64,000 nucleotides of DNA. Origin: Ilyomonas sp965219515 (GTDB lineage Bacteria; Bacteroidota; Bacteroidia; Chitinophagales; Chitinophagaceae). Location of the stretch: positions 1,364,001 to 1,428,000 of the forward strand of contig OZ244776.1 of NCBI GenBank assembly GCA_965219515.1, written 5' to 3'. Below the pieces are notes generated by a model that worked only from the letters and a program-made list of their open reading frames with translations, ran no database searches and was not told the DNA's origin. Positions 52,163 to 60,956 of the stretch are shown one piece after another (position 1 is the stretch's first letter; each line of letters opens with the position of its first letter). The position numbers and the translations under genes are program-made.

Positions 52163-53206
52163 TCAACCCATTGCCTTAATAAAATCACTCACCAAAAAGT
52201 TGATTATTTTGCCGGCTTCTTTTATCTTATAATTTTCCATGGTTCTGTTGAACGGCTCGGCAATGTGCAGATAAGCCGGTTGAGAGTAAGTGGCTGCCAG
52301 GTGTGCAAACTGACGGGCATGTAACAACGAAATGCCTGCCGGTGAAATACCCGTTTGCAATACATTTTCAAGATCAATTTCTACACCGCACAATGTATCG
52401 CCGGTAAAGCTGATGGCATGATGAACGGCTTCTGCAAAGCTTTGTTTGCCATGAATAAAAATGTCTTCATACGTTACAAAATCAAAGAACGGATTGTTGG
52501 CAATGTCGAGCCAGGCATTTTGCGGCAATTCGTTTTCGTGCAGCCCGATTACGCAATATTTTTGCAGATAGCCATCTTCATCGGCATACCGAAGCGCATT
52601 GCCGCTATGTCTTCCTTCCATAGGTTTATATCCCGCATGAGCATCTAAATTCATTACGTTTATTTGTGCAATGGGCAATTCGCCCGCTTTATGCCATCCT
52701 TTCGATGCGCCTTTAATACAGCCATACGCATTGTTGTGTCCGCCGCTTATAACAACAGGAATTTTACGGTGCGAAGCAATCATCTTCACTATGCTTTCCA
52801 ACGCGTCGTCAACGGCGGTTACGCTATGCCGGTACGCTTCCAACCGTTCTTCTTTGCTGCCTGCATTGCTTTCTATTACTTCTGCAATGCCGGCAAAGTT
52901 TAAGTGACCCAGCAAAAGCATGTTGCTACCTTCAAAAAAGTCGTTGCTCTGTATATTCAAAAAAGACGTTAGAAAAGAATGCCACGCGCTGCCATTAGCA
53001 CCGCCTGCCTGATTGGCTTTGATACCAATTTCCTCGGGCACGCCGACCAATACAAAATTTGCATCACTTTGTTGCAACGATTGCTCAACATCATTCGCAT
53101 CTGAAATGGTCTGAATCACTTCACCAATCTTTGTTTCATACTTTCTGAGATTTGTATATGTAAAAACCTGCTCGCGATTATAGACTTTTATATTTTGGCT
53201 GAACAT
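52163..53206 (-). CDS. Arginase-family protein, formimidoylglutamase-like, with altered metal motif
   Basis: I chose ATG 53206 (347 residues, MFSQNIKVYNREQVF); 45 codons upstream are AT-rich and not conserved. The ureohydrolase signs are ISGGHNNAYG, NLDAHAGYKPMEGRHSGN and GVEIDLENV. These fit formimidoylglutamase-type proteins of Bacteroidota (histidine breakdown). In the DAHxD metal motif the last Asp is Gly (DAHAG), and the DLD motif is DLE. Two metal ligands are therefore doubtful, so activity is uncertain. No hut genes are adjacent. Confidence 0.8.
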   Translation of the reverse strand: MFSQNIKVYNREQVFTYTNLRKYETKIGEVIQTISDANDVEQSLQQSDANFVLVGVPEEIGIKANQAGGANGSAWHSFLTSFLNIQSNDFFEGSNMLLLGHLNFAGIAEVIESNAGSKEERLEAYRHSVTAVDDALESIVKMIASHRKIPVVISGGHNNAYGCIKGASKGWHKAGELPIAQINVMNLDAHAGYKPMEGRHSGNALRYADEDGYLQKYCVIGLHENELPQNAWLDIANNPFFDFVTYEDIFIHGKQSFAEAVHHAISFTGDTLCGVEIDLENVLQTGISPAGISLLHARQFAHLAATYSQPAYLHIAEPFNRTMENYKIKEAGKIINFLVSDFIKAMG

Positions 53207-53556
53207 AAATGTATAAGTATATTTTTTTAGATATAAGAAAAGCTTTTTGCATCGGAGCAGTAAAATAATGATGTTGAGTAAATAAGAATGAGATAATAAA
53301 CGAAGATACAGGAAACCATATATCAGAAAGATTGAACCCATGTTTGATGATGAATAATTAAGCCATGATCATAGAATATAAAAAAAATGGCAAAGAGGTT
53401 GATATGTATGCAACAGTTTTTATGAATTATGATGTTGTTCTAACAATTGTATTAGAAGATAGCTCAAAATGGTTAGCTTTAGCCTTTGAATGTACCCGGC
53501 ATTGCTTAGCAGACAAACCTTCATTTTTTTTAAAAAACAATCAACACAGTACTTTT
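53207..53556. other. 350-bp intergenic region between divergent genes
   Basis: Mostly AT-rich, with no fold or repeat that I can see. A frame in the hydrolase phase is open from ATG 53365; its ~64 residues lack recognised similarity and may be untranslated. Confidence 0.4.
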
Positions 53557-54354
53557 ATGGAATCCGTTCTCATGCACTCTGATATAAAAATATCAGGTAA
53601 CCTTTATTCAGACAGCAACCTGTTATTCACTGATATTTTTAATTTATTTCCCGACTCTTTTCAACACGTCGTCGCGCATTTTGAAAAAGATTATCGCATT
53701 TTATCTTATGCCGATTCCGGATTTACCGGTAAAAACGAAAAAAGAAAACTGCGCCACCAGTCGCTGAGCGGGTATGCCGACGATCTCATTAACTATCTGC
53801 AGGTCAATCATATCAACAATATCATTTATTTAGCCCATTCGGTAAATGGGTTGCTGGCATTTATTGCAGCAAGCCGGGCGCCGCATTTATTTGATAAAAT
53901 TATATTGACATGCGCTGCGCCTTCTTTAGTTTATAATCCTCAGATGCAGTATTTCTGCGGGTTTCAGCCGCATACACTTGACGAATTATTTGCTGCGCTT
54001 ACTCATAAGCCGGAGCAAAACAATTTGAAATTGAGTTATCAAAATACCGTTCAGCTAACCGACATATTAGCAACGGCTTTTTCTAACATGGAAATAAACG
54101 AAGCGCAATCTGTTTTTAATCTGTTATGCACTACCGATTGCTGCGCTTACCTGACTGATTTCAGCGTTCCTGCCATGATTTTGCAGGTAAGCGGCGATAA
54201 AATTTCTACCAATGAAGCCGGTTATTTTATGTATAGAACCATACCCGATAGTCAGCTCGTCAGAATCAGGGCGAAAGGGCATCTGCCGCAGCTTGAAGCA
54301 CCGGAAGAAATTATTCAGGCGATAAATTTTTTTATCAATACTACCGTTTGCTGA
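53557..54354 (+). CDS. Alpha/beta hydrolase, RsbQ-like
   Basis: I chose ATG 53557 (265 residues), which matches the RsbQ length; an open frame starts at 53365. The nucleophile is Ser in YLAHSVNGLLAF, the acid is Asp in LQVSGDKIS, and the His is in AKGHLPQLE. The block from HVVAHFEKDYRILSYADSGFTG onwards, with YADDLINYLQ, resembles RsbQ. The HGxG oxyanion segment seen in relatives is not visible (FTDIFNLFP at that place). RsbQ signals with PAS phosphatase RsbP in Bacillus; no such partner is adjacent. Substrate unknown. Confidence 0.75.
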   Translation: MESVLMHSDIKISGNLYSDSNLLFTDIFNLFPDSFQHVVAHFEKDYRILSYADSGFTGKNEKRKLRHQSLSGYADDLINYLQVNHINNIIYLAHSVNGLLAFIAASRAPHLFDKIILTCAAPSLVYNPQMQYFCGFQPHTLDELFAALTHKPEQNNLKLSYQNTVQLTDILATAFSNMEINEAQSVFNLLCTTDCCAYLTDFSVPAMILQVSGDKISTNEAGYFMYRTIPDSQLVRIRAKGHLPQLEAPEEIIQAINFFINTTVC

Positions 54355-54518
54355 TGTTTTGATTGCCTTTGTACATCACCCGTTTGTTCATTATCCTCTA
54401 CCGGTTCAACCGTTTCAATTTTTCAATGTGTATAATTTAATCATTTAAGGTTAATACAGTGCTGCCGCCGGATAAAAAACAAAGCTTTATTCCGTTTCAC
54501 ATAGTATTCCGTACTTAT

Positions 54519-54526
54519 TATATTTG
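54519..54526 (+). promoter_or_regulatory. Candidate -7 promoter element for bioB
   Basis: TATATTTG (then CCG) fits TAnnTTTG exactly, 18 nt before ATG 54545. A TTTC at -33 spacing is weak. Confidence 0.45.
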
Positions 54527-54544
54527 CCGTTGCAAATAATAATT

Positions 54545-55546
54545 ATGAATACTGCTGTCAGAAACGATTGGACATTAGAAGAAATTTATGCCGTTTATGA
54601 ATTGCCGTTGCTTGAGCTCATTTATAAAGCATCCAAAACGCATCATAACCATAACGATACAGCCGAAGTGCAGGTGTGCACCTTACTTAGTATTAAAACC
54701 GGCGGCTGTGCCGAAGATTGCGCTTATTGCCCGCAGGCGGCGCGCTATCATACCGGAGTAAAAGTTCATGCTCTGATGCAAAAAGAAGAAGTGCTGGGTT
54801 ATGCACGCAAAGCCAAAGAAGCCGGCAGCACACGTTTTTGCATGGGCGCAGCCTGGCGCGAAGTGCGCGATAACCGCGACTTTGACCGCGTTTTGGAAAT
54901 GGTACGGGGCGTAAACGAATTGGGTATGGAAGTATGCTGTACGCTTGGTATGCTTAGCGCGCATCAGGCTGAAAGGCTTGCCGGTGCAGGATTACACGCA
55001 TACAATCACAACCTTGATACGTCATCCGATTATTACAGCGAAATTATTACCACCCGCACTTATGACGACAGGCTCCAAACATTAAACAATGTTCGCAAAG
55101 CCGGCGTTACGGTTTGCTGCGGCGGCATAATCGGCCTGGGCGAAACGCATGATGACCGTATTAAAATGCTGCACACGCTTTGCACGTTGGAAGCGCATCC
55201 GGATAGTGTTCCCATCAACGCATTGGTTAGAGTAAAAGGAACGCCGTTGGAAAACAATCCGAAAGTTGACATCTGGGATATGGTTCGTATGATAGCAACG
55301 GCAAGAATATTGATGCCTGAGACAATGGTTCGGTTAAGCGCCGGCCGTACCGAAATGAGCGTAGCCGAGCAGGCATTGTGTTTTATGGCAGGCGCCAATT
55401 CTATTTTTGCGGGAGATAAATTGTTAACTACGCCAAACCCGTCTTTTGATGAAGACAATCTGATGTTTCAATTGCTGGGATTAAAACCACGCATCGCTTT
55501 TAAAGATGAAAAACTGAAGCCGGCTAAGCATGCAGAAGCACTATAG
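54545..55546 (+). CDS. bioB: Biotin synthase
   Basis: I chose ATG 54545 (333 residues, MNTAVRNDWTLEEIYAVY). The radical-SAM cluster is C55xxxC59xxC62 (CAEDCAYCPQ). NHNLDTSSDYYSEIITTRTYDDR and the GIIGLGET block, with Cys residues and the Arg in RLSAGRTEM, match BioB for the second cluster. It inserts sulfur into dethiobiotin. No other bio genes are adjacent. Confidence 0.97.
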   Translation: MNTAVRNDWTLEEIYAVYELPLLELIYKASKTHHNHNDTAEVQVCTLLSIKTGGCAEDCAYCPQAARYHTGVKVHALMQKEEVLGYARKAKEAGSTRFCMGAAWREVRDNRDFDRVLEMVRGVNELGMEVCCTLGMLSAHQAERLAGAGLHAYNHNLDTSSDYYSEIITTRTYDDRLQTLNNVRKAGVTVCCGGIIGLGETHDDRIKMLHTLCTLEAHPDSVPINALVRVKGTPLENNPKVDIWDMVRMIATARILMPETMVRLSAGRTEMSVAEQALCFMAGANSIFAGDKLLTTPNPSFDEDNLMFQLLGLKPRIAFKDEKLKPAKHAEAL

Positions 55547-55671
55547 TGTGATGCATAACGTCAAAAACCGGAATTGAGAAATGAAAAGTTTGTGTCTGCT
55601 TAATATACTGTTATAATATAACGCATATTGAAATTGTTGTGCATAATTTGGAAAACACAGACATTCTGAAT

Positions 55672-56241
55672 ATGAAGATTTTCAAACGTGTTTATTTTAT
55701 TTTACTGTTTGCTTCAGGACTTTTCAGCCATGCCTTTTCTCAAAAACAAATGTTGGCAGGATTAAATATCAACGGTGAAATTTACTCAGGCGGTTTTATA
55801 CCTGCTATTGGTTTGACCTTCGAGAAACAATTGACAAGACATAGTGGATTAGAAACCGGACTTTTTTATCGGACGTGGAAATCGAGCGGAGTTATTACTT
55901 ATATGGACGCATCTGGCTTCTTCATTTATTCATTAGTAGTCTCACAAAGACATCTTAGTATTCCGGTGTTATATAAATATTATTCCAACTCAATAAATTT
56001 TTCAGCAGGACCAACTCTGGATTTTTATGTTGGATGGAAACAAAAAAACAGGGGATCAACAGTTTACATAAAGGATTTTAGTATTAGCCCAAAAGTAACA
56101 GCAGGTTTTCTTGGCAAGGTGAGCAAAGCCTTTACTTTAAGAAAGCGATTGATTTTAGAGCCGGAAATCCGGCTTGAATTCATTCGTACATTAAACAATG
56201 CCGGATACGGAGTTGGTATTGCAGGTAAGTATAAATTGTAA
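55672..56241 (+). CDS. Exported outer-membrane beta-barrel-like protein, unknown function
   Basis: I chose ATG 55672 (189 residues, MKIFKRVYFILLFASGLFSHAFSQ), giving a signal peptide. The rest alternates short aromatic strands (GLETGLFYRTWKSS, HLSIPVLYKYYSNSINFSAGP, ISPKVTAGFLGKV), like small PorT-type barrels of Bacteroidota. Function unknown. The sequence is AT-richer than its neighbours by eye, which may point to a faster-evolving gene. Confidence 0.7.
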   Translation: MKIFKRVYFILLFASGLFSHAFSQKQMLAGLNINGEIYSGGFIPAIGLTFEKQLTRHSGLETGLFYRTWKSSGVITYMDASGFFIYSLVVSQRHLSIPVLYKYYSNSINFSAGPTLDFYVGWKQKNRGSTVYIKDFSISPKVTAGFLGKVSKAFTLRKRLILEPEIRLEFIRTLNNAGYGVGIAGKYKL

Positions 56242-56357
56242 TTATGGCTGTTGATCAAAAATTCAAAAAAAAGCAGAAGACGAGTTTTTACTTTCAACTT
56301 AAGAAAGCGTACTCCATTTTTAAACTTTTGCTTTTACTTCCTTGCTTAACACAATCG

Positions 56358-56365
56358 TACATTTG
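56358..56365 (+). promoter_or_regulatory. Candidate -7 promoter element
   Basis: TACATTTG fits TAnnTTTG exactly, 51 nt before ATG 56417. Confidence 0.35.
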
Positions 56366-56416
56366 TAAATATCTCCCATAATCTTACAGAATCTTGAATT
56401 ATAAAAGAATTACAGA

Positions 56417-56977
56417 ATGGCGGTATTAAAATTTAGAATTTATCTGGAAGAAGACGATGCCGTATATCGCGATGTTTTATTGAAACATACGCAATCATTT
56501 GCCGATTTGCAGGATTTCATTTTAAAGAGCTTTGAATTTGACAGCAAACACCAAAGCACATTTTATAGGAGCAACGATCAGTGGCAGCGGGGCAGAGAGA
56601 TTAGCCGGGAGCGGTACAATAAATCGTATCAGGCAGAACCTCTGTTTATGTCGGAAACAACGGTGGGCAGTGAAATACGCGATACCAATCAGAAATTTGT
56701 TTACCAATATGATTTTATAAAAAACTGGACGTTTCTGGTTGAATTGATTCATGTAAGCAAAGAAGCAGGCAGCAAAACCGTTTATCCAAGCATTGTAAGA
56801 ACAGAAGGCATCGGCCCGCAACAGTATGGCACAAAAAGCTTATTGGGCAATAAGTTTGTTGACATTGAAGAAAAATACGATTTGCCGAACGATTCGGAAG
56901 GTTTCGGACAGGAAGGAGACAATGCAGAAACATCATCTGAAGAAGACGAAGCTACCGGTTCGGAAGAAGAGCTTTAA
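56417..56977 (+). CDS. pRiA4b ORF-3-like (IS1096 passenger TnpR type) protein with acidic tail
   Basis: The 186-residue protein has the ORF-3-like core (residues 1-125: FRIYLEEDDAVYRDVLLKHTQSFADL, FVYQYDFIKNWTFLVELI) and a Glu/Asp/Ser-rich tail (SSEEDEATGSEEEL). Despite the name this domain occurs widely without a transposon, and no transposase or terminal repeat is seen here. Function unknown. A -7 element lies 51 nt upstream. Confidence 0.78.
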   Translation: MAVLKFRIYLEEDDAVYRDVLLKHTQSFADLQDFILKSFEFDSKHQSTFYRSNDQWQRGREISRERYNKSYQAEPLFMSETTVGSEIRDTNQKFVYQYDFIKNWTFLVELIHVSKEAGSKTVYPSIVRTEGIGPQQYGTKSLLGNKFVDIEEKYDLPNDSEGFGQEGDNAETSSEEDEATGSEEEL

Positions 56978-57075
56978 ACGATGTGCTTTGTAATTCTTTT
57001 TTGTTGTTTTGTTTTTTACTCAGAAGTGAAACGTCAGATGTGAGTTACTCATTAGTCGGATTCCGCATTTCCAGT

Positions 57076-57792
57076 TTATCTTAACTCCAAATAATTCATC
57101 AATTCGTTTTTACCATTCAAATCTCCGCTTGTCCATACTATTTTAAACCTGACAAACATTTCCTCGCGATACCAGTTTTCGGTTCTTGTTTTTTGTATAA
57201 CCTGCCGGTGCTGTTGCATTTTATATGCGTAAGCCTTCATGTCTTTTTTGCTTTTCCATACACTGAAGGTGGCTTGTTTTATCCATGGCACTTCGCCAAT
57301 GCCGAAAGAGGTGATAAAACCCGGCGCATCTGCAACCGCAATGGCGGCTGCACTTACATTTTGCCAAAACAATTTTGCTTTGCCAATGCGTAAAGTTGCT
57401 CTTGTTAATACCGCTGTCAGCCCTTCATGTTCCGAAGTTTTGGGTAGCTTGCCAAAGCATTCTTTCTTATCCCATTTTCCGTGGCCTTCTATCGGTTGCA
57501 AAGCCATTGTCAAAATATGGCATCGAAATTTTTTCCACCAGTTTGCAATCGCTTTACCAAACAAAGCTTCGTTTGAAACCGGCGAAGAAATATCATTTTT
57601 ACAAACAACCAGTAATGCCCATTGTTGCAAATCGGGCGTTATGTCGAAGGTGCCGTTTTTGCCGCTGCCCATCAGCTTATAAAAAGCGATGTCTTTGTTT
57701 CTGCGTAAAAAAATATGAAAAACAACCATTGACAAAAAACCAAAAACAGCAAACCGCTTCGGGTACCGAACAATGGTAAGAACTGCATTCAT
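57076..57792 (-). CDS. Spheroidene monooxygenase (CrtA)-like protein
   Basis: I chose ATG 57792 (238 residues, MNAVLTIVRYPKRFAVFGFL); 16 more codons would overlap the DnaJ-like gene. The pattern LTRATLRIGKAKLFWQ, FGIGEVPWIKQATFSVWKSKK and ENWYREEMFVRFKI is that of CrtA, a carotenoid ketolase. No carotenoid genes are in the window, so a carotenoid role is inference; CrtA-like proteins are often present in non-phototrophs. It lies 23 nt after the DnaJ-like gene, in a lipA-dnaJ-crtA order. Confidence 0.75.
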   Translation of the reverse strand: MNAVLTIVRYPKRFAVFGFLSMVVFHIFLRRNKDIAFYKLMGSGKNGTFDITPDLQQWALLVVCKNDISSPVSNEALFGKAIANWWKKFRCHILTMALQPIEGHGKWDKKECFGKLPKTSEHEGLTAVLTRATLRIGKAKLFWQNVSAAAIAVADAPGFITSFGIGEVPWIKQATFSVWKSKKDMKAYAYKMQQHRQVIQKTRTENWYREEMFVRFKIVWTSGDLNGKNELMNYLELR

Positions 57793-57815
57793 AAGTAAAA
57801 TATTGTAACTGCCAG

Positions 57816-58502
57816 CTACATGAGATAGATAAGAAAACAAATGACAAACGTAATAATCAGCACCAGCCAGAATTTGTATTTCTGCCAGAAGTAATCGGAT
57901 CTTTTTTGCTTGATTGCCTGCTGAACTGAGTTGCGCATAATGGCATCGTTACCTGCCAGCCTGTACAATCTTGGTGTAATCATATTGAAATAATTTTGCG
58001 GCAGAGGTTTGCAACTTATCAGTATTTCATGCAACACCTGGGCATTAACAACGCGCTTGTTTTCGTACAAAAGAATATGCAAATGAGCATCAGACAAGAT
58101 GCTTTCAATTTTGGTAAGCAATCCATCGGCATTGATGGCAAACGGATTTGATTTTTGCACGATGTTTCGCAAATGAATGCTATGAAATAAAATGGTCTTT
58201 CCGGTTACCGGCTGCCGTTGGCGGAACGACTGGCCTGCTCCCGATGAACTGCTTTGCGTTTGTGTTGCGGTTGCAGTAGATCGCTGTGTGTTTCGTAACG
58301 TGTTGTAATCATCTCTTTTTTGCGGATTTGATAACACGCCGTAAGCCTCATTAATTTCTTTAAACAACGCTTCTGTATGAGCATTTCCACCGTTTCTGTC
58401 GGGGTGATATTGTAAAGCCAGATTGCGATATGCCACTTTAATTTCTGCGGGTGATGCCTGCGGCTGCACATTCAGTACAACATAATAATCTCTGGACGGC
58501 AT
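57816..58502 (-). CDS. DnaJ-domain protein with C-terminal membrane helix
   Basis: I chose ATG 58502 (228 residues, MPSRDYYVVLNVQPQASPAEI); ATG 58511 is equally possible and longer starts overlap lipA. The J domain (residues 4-70) has the HPD motif (YHPDRNGGN) that stimulates DnaK. A Thr/Gln/Ser-rich linker (about 75-100) follows. The last ~20 residues form one membrane helix (FWLVLIITFVICFLIYLM), so the J domain is probably tethered. No zinc finger, so not a canonical DnaJ. Confidence 0.85.
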   Translation of the reverse strand: MPSRDYYVVLNVQPQASPAEIKVAYRNLALQYHPDRNGGNAHTEALFKEINEAYGVLSNPQKRDDYNTLRNTQRSTATATQTQSSSSGAGQSFRQRQPVTGKTILFHSIHLRNIVQKSNPFAINADGLLTKIESILSDAHLHILLYENKRVVNAQVLHEILISCKPLPQNYFNMITPRLYRLAGNDAIMRNSVQQAIKQKRSDYFWQKYKFWLVLIITFVICFLIYLM

Positions 58503-58537
58503 CGAACGCATACAAAAAGGTAGATAAGATGGTTGAA

Positions 58538-59488
58538 TTAATTTTCGGCAACAAGCGATTGCTGTTTTTCTGCCAGCCATTTGTTTTTGCCATAACCTGG
58601 CAATACATGCTTTTCGCTATGATACGAAGAGCGAACCAGCGGACCGCTTTCTACGTAATCAAACCCAAGCTGGTAGCCGATTTCACGAAGTTCGGCAAAT
58701 TCATCGGGATGCACAAACCGCTGCACCGGAAGATGTTTTGCCGAGGGTTGTAAGTATTGTCCCAATGTTATTACGTCAACCTTTACGGCAGCCAGATCTT
58801 TTAATGTTTGTATCACTTCTTCCTTCTTCTCTCCCAGCCCAAGCATGATGCCCGTTTTTGTTCGGGCACCGCAATCTTTCAGCATGTTAAGCACCTGCAT
58901 GCTGCGGCGATATTTTGCCTGAATTCTCACTTGTTTAGAGAGCCGCTCAACGGTTTCTATATTATGGCTTACCACATCAGGAGCCGCTTCTGCAATGCGT
59001 TCGATGCACAATAAATCGCCTTTAAAATCAGGTATCAGGGTTTCTAACGTTGTATCAGGATTCAGTGATTTTACCGCTCTAATCGTATTCTGCCAGACTA
59101 TGGAGCCGCCGTCTTTCAGTTCATCTCGGTCCACACTTGTTATAACGGCATGTTTTACTTTCATCAAATGAATGGCTTCGGCTACGCGCTGCGGTTCGTC
59201 CCAGTCAACAGGCAACGGTCTGCCGGTTGCCACCGCGCAGAAGCCACAACTACGCGTACAAATATTACCTAAAATCATAAAGGTTGCCGTGCCTGCGCTC
59301 CAGCATTCGCCCATATTCGGGCAATTGCCGCTTTCGCAAATGGTATGCAGTTTATGCGTATCAACCAGGCTACGTAACTGCTTATAATTTTCTCCAATTG
59401 GCAGCTTAACACGAAGCCAGTTTGGTTTTTTTATTTTGGGCTCTTCTTTTGTAGCTGAAACAACGGGTAATTCCTGCATATCATTCAA
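58538..59488 (-). CDS. lipA: Lipoyl synthase
   Basis: The 316-residue radical-SAM enzyme has the auxiliary cluster cysteines (CESGNCPNMGEC) and the SAM cluster (CTRSCGFC). It adds sulfur to octanoyl groups on lipoyl proteins such as GcvH. RSSYHSEKH at the C-terminus carries the conserved Ser ligand. Length is normal. It is first in a minus-strand run with the DnaJ-like and CrtA-like genes. Confidence 0.97.
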   Translation of the reverse strand: MNDMQELPVVSATKEEPKIKKPNWLRVKLPIGENYKQLRSLVDTHKLHTICESGNCPNMGECWSAGTATFMILGNICTRSCGFCAVATGRPLPVDWDEPQRVAEAIHLMKVKHAVITSVDRDELKDGGSIVWQNTIRAVKSLNPDTTLETLIPDFKGDLLCIERIAEAAPDVVSHNIETVERLSKQVRIQAKYRRSMQVLNMLKDCGARTKTGIMLGLGEKKEEVIQTLKDLAAVKVDVITLGQYLQPSAKHLPVQRFVHPDEFAELREIGYQLGFDYVESGPLVRSSYHSEKHVLPGYGKNKWLAEKQQSLVAEN

Positions 59489-59599
59489 ATTTTCAACTCA
59501 GCTTATCATCTTTTGCAACTGATATGAACTATGGCAGACAATTGAAACATCTGCAATATTTGCGTCTTTTACTTACTTTATTATGCAAGCAAAAATAAC

Positions 59600-60400
59600 T
59601 CACTTTCGTTTACCAAAAACGATGGCAACGTAAGCATTAAAGTAGAACTTTTTACCCGGCTGATCTATTATCATTTGCACGTCTTTGGTATAATACTGCG
59701 CGGTTACGCCAGCTTCGATGGCCGAGAGCAATTCGTTATAATGACCGTAGTCAAACCGAAGGGCGACACGGGCAAACACACCGGGATCGAATTTAATTTC
59801 ATTAAATCCTTTTCCAAAATTGCTTCCTCCGTTTATGGGTCCGTTACGAAACACATCTTGCGTTTCGGCAGAATATTTTATATCGCGCGTGCCGCCAAGG
59901 CTGTCGGTTGTATTGATGTAATAAGGCTTCTTGAGCCCGGCGCTGATGCCGCCACCATAAATAGCCGAAACCGCCACACCGTTTTTTATGTCTTTTCCAC
60001 CAATCAAACGCTGCTGCCCGATGCCTATTTTTAACTGGTAAAAATTATTGATTTTGCCATATACAAACGGATTACCAATTTGAAAAAAACCGTCCGTGTT
60101 GGTTACCCTGTCTTCTTTCGGGTCTTTGCGTTCGTCAAGACTAACCCACCAGAGATTGGTAAGCGAAAGCTTTTTGTATTTTCCATGTTCGTAAAATATG
60201 CCGTAGCCATCTGTGTTTAACCTGACGGCAAAAGCGCTTTGCTTGGTAAAGATGATGGCGTTTTCATCTTCCTGGTTTTTTAACTGTTCAAGTTTTTCGG
60301 CACGTTCTCTTCTCATTTCTTCTTTGGTTTTCACCTGTGCCTGCAATGCAAAATATGACGATGATAAAACCATCATCAGCAAAAATTTCTTCACGTACAT
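59600..60400 (-). CDS. Exported protein, probable outer-membrane beta-barrel, unknown function
   Basis: The 266-residue protein has a signal peptide (MYVKKFLLMMVLSSSYFALQAQ). A short helical, charged segment (KTKEEMRRERAEKLEQLKN) follows, then alternating strand-like segments (AFAVRLNTDGYGIFYEHG, NFYQLKIGIGQQRLIGGK, VFARVALRFDYGHYNE, KKFYFNAYVAIVFGKRK) suited to an outer-membrane barrel. No named family is recognised with confidence. It is divergent from the osmC gene. Confidence 0.7.
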   Translation of the reverse strand: MYVKKFLLMMVLSSSYFALQAQVKTKEEMRRERAEKLEQLKNQEDENAIIFTKQSAFAVRLNTDGYGIFYEHGKYKKLSLTNLWWVSLDERKDPKEDRVTNTDGFFQIGNPFVYGKINNFYQLKIGIGQQRLIGGKDIKNGVAVSAIYGGGISAGLKKPYYINTTDSLGGTRDIKYSAETQDVFRNGPINGGSNFGKGFNEIKFDPGVFARVALRFDYGHYNELLSAIEAGVTAQYYTKDVQMIIDQPGKKFYFNAYVAIVFGKRK

Positions 60401-60403
60401 TTG
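60396..60403 (+). promoter_or_regulatory. Candidate -7 promoter element for the OsmC-like gene
   Basis: TACATTTG fits TAnnTTTG exactly, 34 nt before ATG 60438. It overlaps the ATG of the divergent gene. Confidence 0.35.
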
Positions 60404-60437
60404 TTTGTTACCTGTAAATTTATGTAAAAATAGAGCA

Positions 60438-60857
60438 ATGACTTCACAAATAGTTTATAAAGGAAACTTAAGAACCGAGGCCACTCACCTGCAAAGCAAC
60501 AGCACAATTGAAACTGATGCGCCGGTTGACAACAATGGTAAAGGAGAACGCTTTTCACCTACCGATATTGTGGCAACGGCGTTGGGTAGCTGCATGTTAA
60601 CAATCATGGGCATTAAGGCCGGCAGCATGAATATTGATCTGACAGACACAAAACTCGACGTTCAAAAAATCATGTCTGCTAATCCAAGAAGAATCAGCGG
60701 CATAGAAATTCAGTTTCACTTTCCCAACTCGCTCCATCTGTCAGAAAAAGAACAATCCGTTTTAGAAACCGCCGCACTTACCTGCCCCGTAGCCAAAAGC
60801 ATTCATCCGGATATTACCGTTGAAGTATTGTTTGGCTGGAAACAGGAAGCTTTATAA
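60438..60857 (+). CDS. OsmC family peroxiredoxin-like protein
   Basis: I chose ATG 60438 (139 residues, MTSQIVYKGNLRTEATH); the frame upstream overlaps another gene's start. The two redox cysteines are in ALGSCMLT and LTCPVAKS, as in OsmC/Ohr proteins. These reduce hydroperoxides; the substrate here is unknown. It stands near no other oxidative-stress gene except msrC elsewhere in the window. Confidence 0.92.
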   Translation: MTSQIVYKGNLRTEATHLQSNSTIETDAPVDNNGKGERFSPTDIVATALGSCMLTIMGIKAGSMNIDLTDTKLDVQKIMSANPRRISGIEIQFHFPNSLHLSEKEQSVLETAALTCPVAKSIHPDITVEVLFGWKQEAL

Positions 60858-60956
60858 TTGCGCGTTTTTTATAACATTCACTCCGATTCTGTTTTATTCA
60901 TGGCATGTTTTTTATCGCTTTCTGTTTAACTATTTTTCCAAAAAAATTTTACACCT

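Noticed and set aside
54429..54458. Partial dyad TGTATAATTT...GGTTAATACA upstream of bioB, considered as a BirA site
   Set aside because: Only 7 of 10 positions match between half-sites and the spacing (10) is shorter than the usual BirA operator.
56417..56977. Mobile element suggested by the IS1096 passenger name
   Set aside because: No transposase, terminal repeats or target duplications nearby; the domain is widespread outside transposons.
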